Below, piece after piece: positions 8,926 to 19,787 of a stretch of DNA of 64,000 nt. Numbering within the stretch: the first letter of the stretch is position 1; every line of letters starts with the position of its first letter. The position numbers were made by a program, and so were the translations under genes. Below the pieces are notes generated by a model, which saw only the letters and a program-made list of their open reading frames with translations, had not been told where the DNA came from and searched no databases. Origin of the DNA: Capitulum mitella (Eukaryota > Arthropoda > Thecostraca > Pollicipedomorpha > Pollicipedidae); assembly GCA_030062745.1 (NCBI GenBank), contig CP099849.1, positions 7,176,586-7,240,585 of the forward strand, in the 5' to 3' direction.

Positions 8926-9570
8926 TTGGCGCCGTAAGTGGCAATCTACTGCACAAAGATGGCTGACATATAAATCAGAATACATCAGCCAAAGAACAGA
9001 TGTACAGTGTTGAATGCATGGTTGAATGCACGTTTCCTGCGTAAATATTTTGGGAGTTCCTCTCCGTCATCAGCGGAGTCCGAGACGACCGTGACGTAAT
9101 GTTAATAACTGCGGTCATCAAGGCACTGGCGAAACCTCGAAAAGCATCCAGGGGCAGCGGCGGCGCAGAGGTTTCGGGAATGCGTAATCAAGTCGAACAT
9201 GCTTCTGGGATTTCACCCTTAATGGTATCTTATCCTTTCAATTAGATTTTCCAACACCGCACATGTCATGACCCGCCGGCATTTAACGCCTTTGACTTCT
9301 GTGGCTTTCTCCACTACATCATGACGGATCTTCACGGATTCCGGTAGACCTTCTCAACGTACAGATTATGTCAATACATCTTTTATCCACAATTCACCAA
9401 ACAGGGCCTCGTCTAACATGTTCACTGGGGGGAGGGGCTCAGCCCCCGCAGTGGAGTCGTCAGCCCCCCTCCCTCAGTCAAGACAAAACCGGCTAGCTGG
9501 GAGGGGTCATTTGGAATGCTCGAAATCATGAAATCTTGTACAGGGTTTTCTGTGGAGATAAAACATTATT
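8926..9570. other. No gene seen
   Basis: No exon or repeat family recognised. A G/C-rich patch at 9427-9475 with several CCCCC/GGGGG runs may be a remnant of the hAT-like elements found elsewhere in the window, but its ends do not match well enough to call. Confidence 0.5.
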
Positions 9571-9803
9571 TTCAAATGCGTAGCCACTGCGAAAATGCCT
9601 CGTTCATCCATTTTTCGGTGACGCTTGTGTATCGCCAGGGGTAATCTATACAAACACTGGGTTAGGTACGATGATAAAATAATGAAGTAGAATAAATATG
9701 TATGATAATATAATAAATGCGAAGTTTACTGTGATGACACAAGATAATTCAAAATGCAAGCCACTGTAAAAATATTCCGTCTATTTTTTCGGACGCTTGA
9801 ATC
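9571..9803. repeat. Short diverged direct repeat, ~177-bp period
   Basis: The stretch at 9571-9627 (TTCAAATGCGTAGCCACTGC, then a T-rich block ending GACGCTTG) recurs at 9748-9803 as TTCAAAATGCAAGCCACTGT and a matching block ending GGACGCTTG. Two copies only. Confidence 0.6.
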
Positions 9804-11048
9804 ACTAGTGGAAGAATGTGAAAACGGCATATGCTGGCAACATTTTTTTATGCTGCAGAAACGCCGAAAATGGAAAAGCCCAAAACATTGCGGTCGAAAT
9901 ATAAGGGTAAAGTGTGAGGTAGTTGACGGGTTAAAGGTAAAGAAAAAACTGGGACTAGAAAAAAACTATCATGATTTTTGATGCAGCCGTACGCCGGAAA
10001 CGAAGACTGTTTTATTTCTATGTTATAATTCTTATTTTATAATTCTTACAAAGAATTAGCCTTTTTGCATGCCCATGCATTTTTGTCATGAAAATTGCTG
10101 TTTTTCGTAACACAGTTTTTCGCCTCCACACGAGGGATAAATCCGTTTTGATCACACTAACACCGAGTACTTAAAGATCACTGAAATCCAGAATGACGTG
10201 ATATTTCACCCCACATAGCCTATATCACTTCTTGTTGCAATTTTTAAGTCATAGTGCACCCAAATCACCCCTTTTTCTTAGAAGTGAAACCAAATGCATT
10301 GGTAGGCGTCGTTCGATTACAGGACATAATACCGCATGATATCAAATGGAAAAATGGTGAAATCAAGACAATGAACACAAACATCAAATGCGGTAAATAA
10401 CGACAGGCGTAAATCTCGAACGGGAAAACATGGAACGCCAGATATCGATCTGGGGATTAATGTGGAAAAGCAATCATTTTATCAAACCAAACAAGGGATG
10501 AAAATAGATAAAATGCAAAGTATTCAACAGAAATATTGAAGCAACATGAACATAAATAGGCTATATGCCGAATGGTGGATGACTGACTGACGAATTGTCG
10601 AGGTAGGAATCAATAACGCGCCGGATAAATGGTTATATAAGTAAAAATATCGCAAGACAAATAGTAGCGCGACACAGTGGGAATGGGCGCTAGTTTGTAC
10701 GGGGATATTTCAGCAGGAATGTCGTGAAAATTTTCCAATGTTTACCTACACATAATATCTTATCTGTCTTTGCTGTTTAGCTGGAATTCCCTGGAATGAA
10801 TATTCCGATTGCTTCAAGGGATTTCTGCACTGAACCGACCAGACAAATATCCTGGTTGCGTCACTGGACTTGATGGTGTGGTTGCAAAAACACTGACATG
10901 TTACGTCAAAAAGTAAGCGGTGTTTGAGTCTCCAGCGTCAAAAAATTTTCATTTTTTACCAGTGGTCTTTTTGGGTATAAGTTGCAACTGCTGTTACCAA
11001 AGCTCTTCCGTCTTGTAACAACACACGACAATGGGTTAGGAAATGTTT
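9804..11048. other. No gene seen
   Basis: AT-rich DNA with no supported coding or repeat feature. Confidence 0.5.
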
Positions 11049-11056
11049 TTCCCCAG

Positions 11057-11215
11057 CACAGGCGCAGTCAAGGGGGGCCGGGGGGCGCCCTCCCCCTTAG
11101 GCCCGCACTTCTTGTGAAAACCGTTGCACATGGTCTTCCTGGCAGGCGGTTTTCACGTGATTTCAGTCCATACTGAGCTCCGGACCCCCTTAAGAAAATC
11201 CTGGCTGAGCCCCTG
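11057..11215 (-). mobile_element. 159-bp hAT-like MITE, copy 1
   Basis: The right end reads (complement) CAGGGGCTCAGCCAGGATTT and the left end CACAGGCGCAGTCAAGG, imperfect terminal inverted repeats starting CA-GG-GC. The flanks TTCCCCAG (11049-11056) and TTTACCAG (11216-11223) match at 6 of 8 bases, a decayed 8-bp duplication as made by hAT transposases. Internally it aligns along its whole length with the element at 44217-44377 in the opposite orientation. It is non-coding and needs an autonomous element for transposition. Confidence 0.7.
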
Positions 11216-11223
11216 TTTACCAG

Positions 11224-14200
11224 CGTCTCGGATACCGAACCGTGGCCTCCGGCGGCGGCCCGCGCTGATTAGAGCGCCTGCCAGCAACAGTCAAAGCTTG
11301 GAGAGAAGGAGCAGGAAAAGTTCGAACAACCGGGACTTCAATGCCGTCCGTGATCTTGACAGACAGAAGTCAACCACGTCACCATAAGGTTCATAACTTG
11401 GTATAATCTTCATCCTTTGAAATATGTAGCTGTTTAGAGCTGTAATATTTACCGTATTATACCCACTCATTATTTCGAAATGTGAAAGATGGCCATTCTA
11501 TACCCGCACATGTACGATGCCCGTCCCTAATTCGGTGACACAAAGCATAAAATCGCGATGTTTTGCCAGTTCAGGATTTCACCGTTGTGATGTTGACGCA
11601 GGTCCATATTTTGCATTTATGTGTCTTGTGTAGGCCATGTTATATCCATTCTAACAATAATCGAATGTTTTATCCCGCAATCTTTTTCATTCCGATAAAT
11701 ATCCCTATTCAATATCTATCCCTGTTAGATATTTTATGCTTCTATGTTTTCCGTTTGATGTTCATCTCTGTCGACATTTGTGCTGTTTGATATTTTGCTT
11801 CTGACTTTCTCGTTTTAATATTTTTGCATTCGATATTCCGACATACGGCATTTTGTCGGGAACTGTGTCGTCCCTCAATGACACGGTTGGCCGAACAGAA
11901 ATGAGGGCTAGAAACCAATGATGAGTGGTAAAATGTATACATTAATGGCATGCGATCGTGAAAGAAATGAAGTCCAGTTTAAGCGATGTCTTATCCAAAC
12001 CATCACTGATTTTTTCCTGTGGCTGTTCCAGTGCTGCATGGTTAAATTTATTGGTAATGATGCGGAATGTAGATGTCTACATCCTTTTCCTTGCTAATAC
12101 TGTCCATTCTTACAATGTCTATCTTTATCATTATAGATTTTTCTTGCAACTATTCTAGAGTTGCACAAGTAAGTTTACTGTTCATGACGCGGAGTGCAGA
12201 TGTTTAGCCTTTTACTTGCAAGCAGCATTGTTTCGGATCCTTTTGCACCCCACAATGCCATCATTTCCAGAGAATCCGTTTCTCTCAAGAAACCGCCTCT
12301 ACCCTCGCAACCATTTACATCTTACTCTGCAGATGATTGTGACTCGAGGGAAGTTAGGAACACCCATAGGAGCAAAGGCTCGTCTCGATACCCGCCGATG
12401 AATGCAAGTCTACAATAAAGGAAGGGCAGTGGACTTCTTCACACAAAATGAAGTGTCGGTGGCGATCCTGTCCGAAAATTCCTAGTCCCTGTCCAGAACG
12501 TGGTCGATGCACACTACACAGGTCACAGAGTTCATAAAACTGAGCAGAGATACCCTGTATAAACACAAATGTGATGTACGAATGAAAGCAGAAGACCTAA
12601 GTAATACCTGTGAATCATTCAAGTGTTCCTGGCGTCCCAAGAAACACAGCCAGTCAAGTACTACACTAACGTAAAGACATGTGTCATTGGCTTAGCCGGG
12701 ATATATCCCTCCGAGTTTTGCGAAAGTTGACTGCGTAACTATAGTATTGCACAAAAAGAACATGATAAAAGTGTCGATGGAGTCCTGCATAGTTATCGTG
12801 GCCGGTTCTGCGAAAGAACTGCATCATGTTAAATTATGTTATTGTACGATATCCCTTGCTTCATGTCGCATGCGGTTGACAAATCCATTGTACAGCAGCG
12901 CGTTGTTATCTGGTCGACGTATGGTCTTCGAACTGCGCATTAACGACATGCTCCGGCGGACTTCATTCCGGCTCCATAAAAATGTTTTTCTTAGTATATC
13001 TGTGACCCGAAAATGACACCTTAATGTTAATGAGGCAATGTGGGGCAAAATGCAGGGCCACATTTGAACTGGTTTGGTTCGAAACATAGGATGTGTGTGG
13101 TTAAAGCGAGGTTATGGGTCATGGGAAGGTTAACAATCGGGAAAAATGATAATTTCATGGCAAACATACATGGTTTGAAAAAGGCCAGTTCCACGCAGTG
13201 GATAACTTTAAACAATTTACAGACTTTTGCTTCTTGGAGTTACATCAAGATACATGCGGATTCGTCATGATTTCATTTCAAACCACCGTAGTAGGTAGAT
13301 GCTCCTGGAATACCAGGTTAAAAGACCTGGCCCCCAGGCAGAATTCCTCAGACGAAGCCCTGTCACCAACTGAAACACAATGAAAAGCCTCCCAGCCAAA
13401 CCACCTTATCATCTGATTTAAAACCCATTCATGTGTCACGTCCACAAGTGCAGACTGTGACAACACTCTAATGCACCAGTCAATTTACTTGCAACGTTCT
13501 TCCATGGAAGGAAGACAGTCACCGTCATATAACTTGAATTTGACCAGGCCAAGCACCATTGACTAGCTCATCCCATTCAAGAACTCACTGGCAGAAGCAA
13601 TAAAATTTTGAAATATTGAAACTCACTTGCATACTATGCATCAGAACCACATCATCAAAAACTCCTGCAATCTACGAGTTTCACAAATCCAGAATGATTG
13701 CCGCGTCAGACTTATTTGCTGACGTGCGTCACATTTGTCAATGTGTTGCTTTGTCTGTTTCGTTTTCGTGTCTTAACTTCAGCTAAATCCGTCTGGGTGA
13801 TTCAGATCCGCTAAGTACAAGCAAAACAGTAAAAAAGAACTGTTTCACCATTTGAATGGCCAGCGCTGTGTGAAAAATGTTATTCGTGTTACAATGATAT
13901 GTTCATCACCGACTGGAGCAATTACTGATGCGAATAATGTGAAGAATTTATTATTGATCCTGTCGCACACAACGGCGGCGGAAGCACGGGACAAGGGGGT
14001 AAAGTGCCCCCTCATCCAAAGACATGGGACAAACATATTTTTTGCCCCCGCAAAAATGGTCACATGCCATGTACAGGTTTTTGGCAGCCGAGTCTTGAAA
14101 TAGGAACTGATTATGGCGGTACGCAGTTTCAAAATTTCATTCCTTCTGCCGCCGTGTCACTAATTTCCTTGATCAATTCTGTACACGTCTGTAAAAATAA

Positions 14201-14524
14201 CTGGTCGTGTTACTCTGAGGTTGATTCAGATGAAGATGTATACAAGGTCTGCATGACGTGCTTTGCGTGTTTTTGCCGATCGCGAGCCAAACCAGCTCAT
14301 TTTGTTTAAAGCTAAAAATGAAATTGCTCGATGGTGCTGGGATTGATGCACCCTCCGATTTCGGGATTTCAAATATGTTATATAAAATTGCGTCTAGACA
14401 GATGTAGACAAAAATATATCAAGCAAGGCAGAAACCGAAAGACAGGCTCCGGGCCAGCACAGAACCAGAACAAGATGGTTTCGTTGGTGGCTGTAATTTC
14501 CTGTATGCCCCTCTGTGCACAAGT
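11224..14524. other. No gene seen
   Basis: Low-GC DNA with several short open frames that lack domain signatures or splice context. G/C runs at 13995-14050 look repeat-derived. Confidence 0.5.
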
Positions 14525-14582
14525 ACTTAAACCAGGAGCGTAGCCAGGGAGAGCCGGGCCCCAGAACCTCCCTCAAATTTTT

Positions 14583-14825
14583 CTGGCATACGAAGGGGTC
14601 CCTGACATTCGCTTAAAGGGGTTCCCCCTGGCTGACAAAAGCAAACCCAATCCTCCGCAAAGGGCCCCGGTCCCCACGCAAAGACCCCTCTGCCAGGTAT
14701 CGGGGTGTCCCCTGACCGGCAAAGGTAAGTGGGCCCCCCGGCATGTATGTACTACCAGAAGGCATGTGCGAGGACCGGAAAGGATGTTCCTCTGCACAGG
14801 AGACGCCAGCCAGGGAAGGCTCCTC
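14583..14825. repeat. Degenerate ~21-bp GC-rich minisatellite, block 1
   Basis: About ten diverged units of the form AAAGGGGTCCCCTGACCGGCA follow the terminus at 14533. The unit resembles those at 16.2-16.7 kb. Confidence 0.6.
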
Positions 14826-16179
14826 CTGCCATGGGATGGTGTCAGCGTGTCGGGAAGGGAGCCCAGTGACGTAACCTAAGCCAGGGGCCCTAGGGTTCTC
14901 ATCATTCCAGCTTTGGAATTCTCAATTCTAAACCAACCAAATTCTCAACCAATGACACTGAAAATACGTAGAACGATATTTTTAACATTGCTATAGGTCG
15001 GTGTAGATATGAATGCGGCAAGGGGAATTTCTCGATGAGAGTAAGGCATTTGTGTCTGCAGTCCCACCCGCACGACAAGTCCTCGAAACTTCAACTCCCG
15101 TCGCACTCCCCAGCTACTTACAGTGGCACGATTCAACCACGCTATGACTGTCACGGTAATACTGGTACGATGCGCCGCCACCGTGTCCTGCAACTGCACG
15201 AGTTATCACCACGGCGCGGGGAGTCAGCGGCTCTGCTGACATTTTGCGCGTTAAACCGGACTTGAGCGTGGATGCCTCCCGAACTTGGAATATGTATGAA
15301 AAAAGAGGGCAATTTTTCAAGACGTCCATTTTTTAGACTGCGAAAACCGGATCAAACCGATGTACCGTCGAAATGTGGTAAGCTAAACATAAAGAAATTC
15401 CGTCCTCGTCATTACTTATGTAGAGTTTCTGTGTTGACATAATTATTTTACTTCTCAATCTGTGTCAGGTGTTATGTACCATTGAAACATACCTACCTGT
15501 GGGTCATGCCCAGGGACAGGATGTATAGTCCTGGACAAATCCCTGGACAGCATAATCAAATTTGTCGTAGTAGCGTGAAAGACAACTATCTTGAACAGCG
15601 CTGAGTGTATAATTCGCCTCTGAAATTTTCAGGGTCGTTAAGATGCGGGATGCATCGGTAAATAAAAACGAGACGGCCAAAAACCTCGCACGTGGCTGGC
15701 CAGAAGTCATACGCCTAGAATCCCCATATGTCTTAGCGCTGTCGGGCACACTCATTCTTAATGACACTGAAACAGAACTACCAAGTCCTTCTAGTGTCCT
15801 AGCCATGGAGGCGCCCGTAGTCCTCAAGGGGCCCCCTGAGTGTTGGGCCCCCAGGGGCGCAGCCAGCCAAAAATTTTGGGAGGGGAGGGTCCTCGCCAAG
15901 CGGTGGACCCCTCGCTTTCTGTGGGCCTCCTGGACAAAAATGTTAACATAACATTTCACAGGTGGCTTGCAGCAGAGACACAGCCAACCCAAAACTTCGC
16001 GTGTGCGCGCCTAGTGGTGAGCCTGTTTCCTATGAGTGGGCCCCCTTGAATAAAAACGGAGAATAAAAACTTTGCGACAATGGACGCTTGCCGTTCCTAA
16101 ACGTTATTAGCTGCAACCAGCTGGCTTTTCTCTGACCTTTGATGATAGCGCCCAAAACAATTTTTAACGAGAGCCTCCA

Positions 16180-16675
16180 CAGCTATCAGGAGGCTCATAT
16201 GCAGGTCAAGGGGCCCCTCCACAGGCTGAAAGGGGGCCATCCATAGGTCGGCAGGGGCCCTATAGGCGACACCAAGGGCCCCCTGCATGTCAGCAGGGGG
16301 TCCCTTCATGCCGACAGGGGGCCAGTCAGAGGCAGCAGGAGGCCCCTTCCGACCGGAAAAGGGCCCCTACAGGCCGACGGGGTTCCATAGAACACCGAGG
16401 GCCCCTCCACGGGCCAGCAGGGGCCCTCCGAAGGCTGGCAGGGAGCCAAAGGCCGACAATGGACCATAGAGACCGGTAGGTGGTCCCTACAGACCGGAAA
16501 GAGGCCCAAAGGCCGGCAGGGAGCCCCTGTGGGCCAGCAGGGGCCCCTACAAGCCAGCAGGGGCTCTACAGTCTGGCAGGGTGCCTACAGCTTGTCAGGG
16601 GCCCACACAAACTAGAAGGAAGCCCCTACAGGACGTCTGGGGGCCCCGTACAGGCCGGTACGGGTTCCTCTATGA
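16180..16675. repeat. Degenerate 20-21-bp GC-rich minisatellite, block 2
   Basis: About 23 diverged units with consensus AGGGGCCCCTACAGGCCGGC. Unit lengths range from 18 to 24 bases, most 20-21. Open frames through it on both strands are a consequence of the near-21-base period and are not genes. Confidence 0.85.
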
Positions 16676-16899
16676 ACTTGTATATTTAACCTTTTGTTTT
16701 CTTTTGTCTACCGCTCTTAAAGACTTTTGTCGATAGACTCGGTTTTTGTAAGGATAATCTTCTAACATCGGTGGGGCCCTTCACACATTCCGGGGGTCCC
16801 GGGACCCCTAGGACCCGTTTGGTTGCGCCAATGGGCCTCTTCACGCTCTGCCCCCCTCCCCCCAAAAAAATAATGCGATCTACGCCAGTGACTCGAACC

Positions 16900-18030
16900 A
16901 TCCTGACTAAAGTTCAAGAGACGTTTTGAAGCCTTGCTTATTGTCAAAGTATTTGCGCTGTGTCATACGTACATGCCAGCCCGATAAAGTCATTTGGAAC
17001 GTTCGCTTACAGACTGTAGTCCCAGTCCCTCCAGCATACTAAACCAGATGACGTGTTGGCACAAATGGTAAGATATTGGATGAAAAACGTGTGTAGTGTT
17101 GTTGTTTCGGCGACACTTTTTGCGCCTTCGGCGCGCCAGGTCAAACCACTTCTGTCAAACGTGGCGACATATCTTTGCGTTTGTCTGGCCTATGTGCAAA
17201 GCATGTGGTTAATTAATACGACATCATTAAAAACCAGAAATACTCTATCGGAGGACAGTGGTGAGTCCAATGATTCTCTGATGATCGTCACCCAACTTTC
17301 GTCACATTAATATCTTGTCATGTCTGGTCTGGACCTAACACAAAAGACCGAAACCCGAAGAGAAATCGGAATTTATGGATACTTTAGGCTTCGCAGAATG
17401 GGGTGGCTGGGCCCGCGAACAGTTTGCCCCTCTCCCCCATACCGAAATAGTTTCCTCCGCCCTGGTTGCAGACTAAGCATGATTCAAATTAGCGCAAACT
17501 GACAGGCTAGTTGTTTTCGAGTTGGCGAGGTAAACAAAGTGTAACGACGTTATTCTCTGATTATTTGGCTCCTAAACTAGAAATTAAATACATCGAGATA
17601 AAGTTAATGAAATTTTCTGCGGAACAATATGCCACTTTGTCTTCATTAATCCTGCATACATTTTGAAAAGGCTCGCTAAAAGAACATGGTATTTCATCGG
17701 GTAAACAATGTTTACGTCGTCTACCTTTGAGATCCGTCCCTGTCAAGAGGTCTGTTTGTCGATTTGTACGGGACCGCAAGTTAATCTCAGAGGAAGCAAC
17801 TGCTCCGACAAGCAGCAACAGCCCATTACGTTCGGCTACTTGTTTCCAATAAACTACACCGTGAAAAGCCCAAAGGAACGCAGTAATCAAAATATCACTT
17901 TTGCAGGCTGGGTGCAATAAAACCGCGGAGAAAGCTCTCATAAATTCCGCCCCAAATCCTGCTCGGACAAATTTATTGGTCTTCCAAAGGCGGTGGAGGA
18001 GTTTACAACTCGTCGTCGCACTACGCAATA
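16900..18030. other. No gene seen
   Basis: A 155-codon open frame on the minus strand (17561-18028) has no domain I recognise, no repeat and no splice context. A terminus-like sequence (complement of CAGGGCGGAGGAAACT) ends at 17464 but has no partner that I can find. Confidence 0.45.
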
Positions 18031-18036
18031 AATCTG

Positions 18037-18300
18037 TGACGTCACCCGCGGCTGGCCGCCGCCGAGTTCGACGGGGCGTCGGTCGTCGGCGCCGACGATT
18101 TCGCGGCGGCCGGCCGGTCGGAGGCCGTCAGCGGCCGTCGCCGGCGGCGGGCAGGCGTCCGCGCTCGGACGGATGAGACAGCTCTGAGGCGGCCGCGCGG
18201 GACAGGCGGGCAGGCGTCGACCTTGGGTCGTCCTCTGGGCGCGCCCGGCCCGATTCAGGGCCTGACGGGCAGCTTCAACACACGCCGTGACGCAGTCGGA
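18037..18300. promoter_or_regulatory. GC/CpG-rich island with a full CRE
   Basis: Composition jumps to about 75% GC with dense CG dinucleotides. A perfect palindromic CRE, TGACGTCA, stands at 18037-18044 at its left edge. A frame without ATG is open across the island on the plus strand from about 18036 to 18333. This could be a promoter/first exon or an isolated GC-rich exon of an unrecognised gene. No TATA box or initiator is convincing. Confidence 0.4.
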
Positions 18301-19548
18301 GCTTTCGAACTGATTTCCCTACCATCGGTTTGAAAATCCACTCCGTATGTGGGAACTTTGATAACCCAAACAGCTATGCAGGAGTACGAGTATACTCGAT
18401 TTTTGAAATGTAATGACCGATGGAAGGACATTGGTCAGCACCGATGCGTCGTGCGATGTTCCGTGAGACATCAGTGACCGGTTCGGTTTCTCTTGGGTTG
18501 GTTTACGTCGTGCTCGTTCGACCACCGTCAGGCTTTGCCAGCTTTCGAAACTCAGTATCCATAATCAGCGCGTGAAATCCTGGTTACAAAACGGACATTG
18601 AAACCTCTTGAGAGCACCACCATGGGACAGCAAGTTTTCAGAATGTAAAACACCAGATGGAAGTGACGGTGTGGGAATGATCCTGCGTAGAACATGGACT
18701 GAAGGGCACTAACTGCATCGGCTAACAAACGAACAACATCGTCGAAATAAATGCTGCGCCTATGTGCCGGGTGGAAACAAGTGAGCCTGAATTCATTTCT
18801 CACTGCCGATTACGATCACGAGCACGATAGAAAATGGAGCCGGGTGAACTACATCACCGCACACGTTCAACGTGCAGGTTGTGTCTAGGGACCATACGCG
18901 TGCCTCTCCCTTCTTCAAGCTCAATATCGCCGGTCAGAAATTGGAAAACACCTTACGCGGAATATTGCCAATTTTGGAGGATAATGCAGTTTTGTGGCCG
19001 GCGCTAAGACGGACCCGGGATTTGCGAGGGATTGTTTTCCTGTGGGTTCGCCAGTCTATTGACTGGTGTGGAGAGTTAACTCAGGCTCCCGAGAAAAAAA
19101 ATGCAGCTAGTGGAGGAGACTTGAGATTTATGAAGCTTGTCGGCAAAAGGCCAAGATGCGGTGATAACATCAAACGTCATATGCTCTTCGACCATTTATT
19201 CGTAGAAAATGTTTTGGGGTCAAAACCCAGAAGTTCACGAGAATTTCGAGAACTCCATCTGGCTTCTAGCTGCCGAGTGAGAGAGGTGAAGTAATGTTGG
19301 CATTTTGTTGGCATGAGTTTCGATAAGTGCTTGCCTTCCTTGTAACAGAGTGTTTTAATTTGACAATATTTTGAAGCCATTGCGTAATCTTAACGTGGTC
19401 TAAGTCATTTTGCATGACGCAAAACATGAATCTACGTTTGTTCGATGCATGAAATTAAATTATATGTTTTACCTAAGATGGTGGGCATTTTAGCGTTTTT
19501 GGTCGGTCCCCAGCAGTCAGTGCAACAACTCATCCATGGAAACTTCCG
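18301..19548. other. No gene seen
   Basis: A 140-codon open frame at 18872-19294 (+) shows no known domain. No splice-flanked exon recognised. Confidence 0.45.
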
Positions 19549-19787
19549 CGGAACTGCGATAGTCTCCAGCGATGGTAGGGGAAATCTGTGGAACCGCGGT
19601 GGTCCGCAGCGGTGGCAGACGATGTCAGTAGAACTGCGGTGATCCCCATCGATAGCGGAGGATCGCAATAAAATTGCGGTGATCCACAGCGATGGTAGAT
19701 GATCTCGGTAGAACTCGGTGATCCGCAGCGATGGCAGAGGATGTCGATAGAACTGCAGTGGTTCCCGGCGATGGTAGAGGATCTCGG
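19549..19787. repeat. 40-bp minisatellite, six units
   Basis: Six units of 39-40 bases built around AACTGCGGTGATCCGCAGCG followed by ATGGCAGAGGATCTCGG. They are regular in length and about 75-85% alike by eye. An open frame on the opposite strand simply follows the repeat. Confidence 0.88.

Larger units (their letters stand above)
14533..16890. mobile_element. Possible composite hAT-like element (tentative limits)
   Basis: A terminus CAGGAGCGTAGCCAGGG begins at 14533. The complement of 16890 leftward reads CACTGGCGTAGATCGC followed by a T run and G-rich block, the same design as other family ends. Flanks ACTTAAAC (14525-14532) and ACTCGAAC (16891-16898) match at 6 of 8 bases. A third terminus-like sequence, CAGGGGCGCAGCCAG, starts at 15852, so a nested insertion or two adjacent elements are equally possible. 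The interior contains two minisatellite blocks and about 1 kb of unrecognised DNA. Confidence 0.4.

Noticed and set aside
15504-15992. 162-codon minus-strand frame and the overlapping plus-strand frame
   Set aside because: Both run across a hAT-like terminus and GC-rich repeat, without domain or splice support.
17561-18028. 155-codon minus-strand frame next to the CRE island as a gene
   Set aside because: Placement is suggestive but the translation has no domain, signal or repeat, and base composition is that of the surrounding non-coding DNA.
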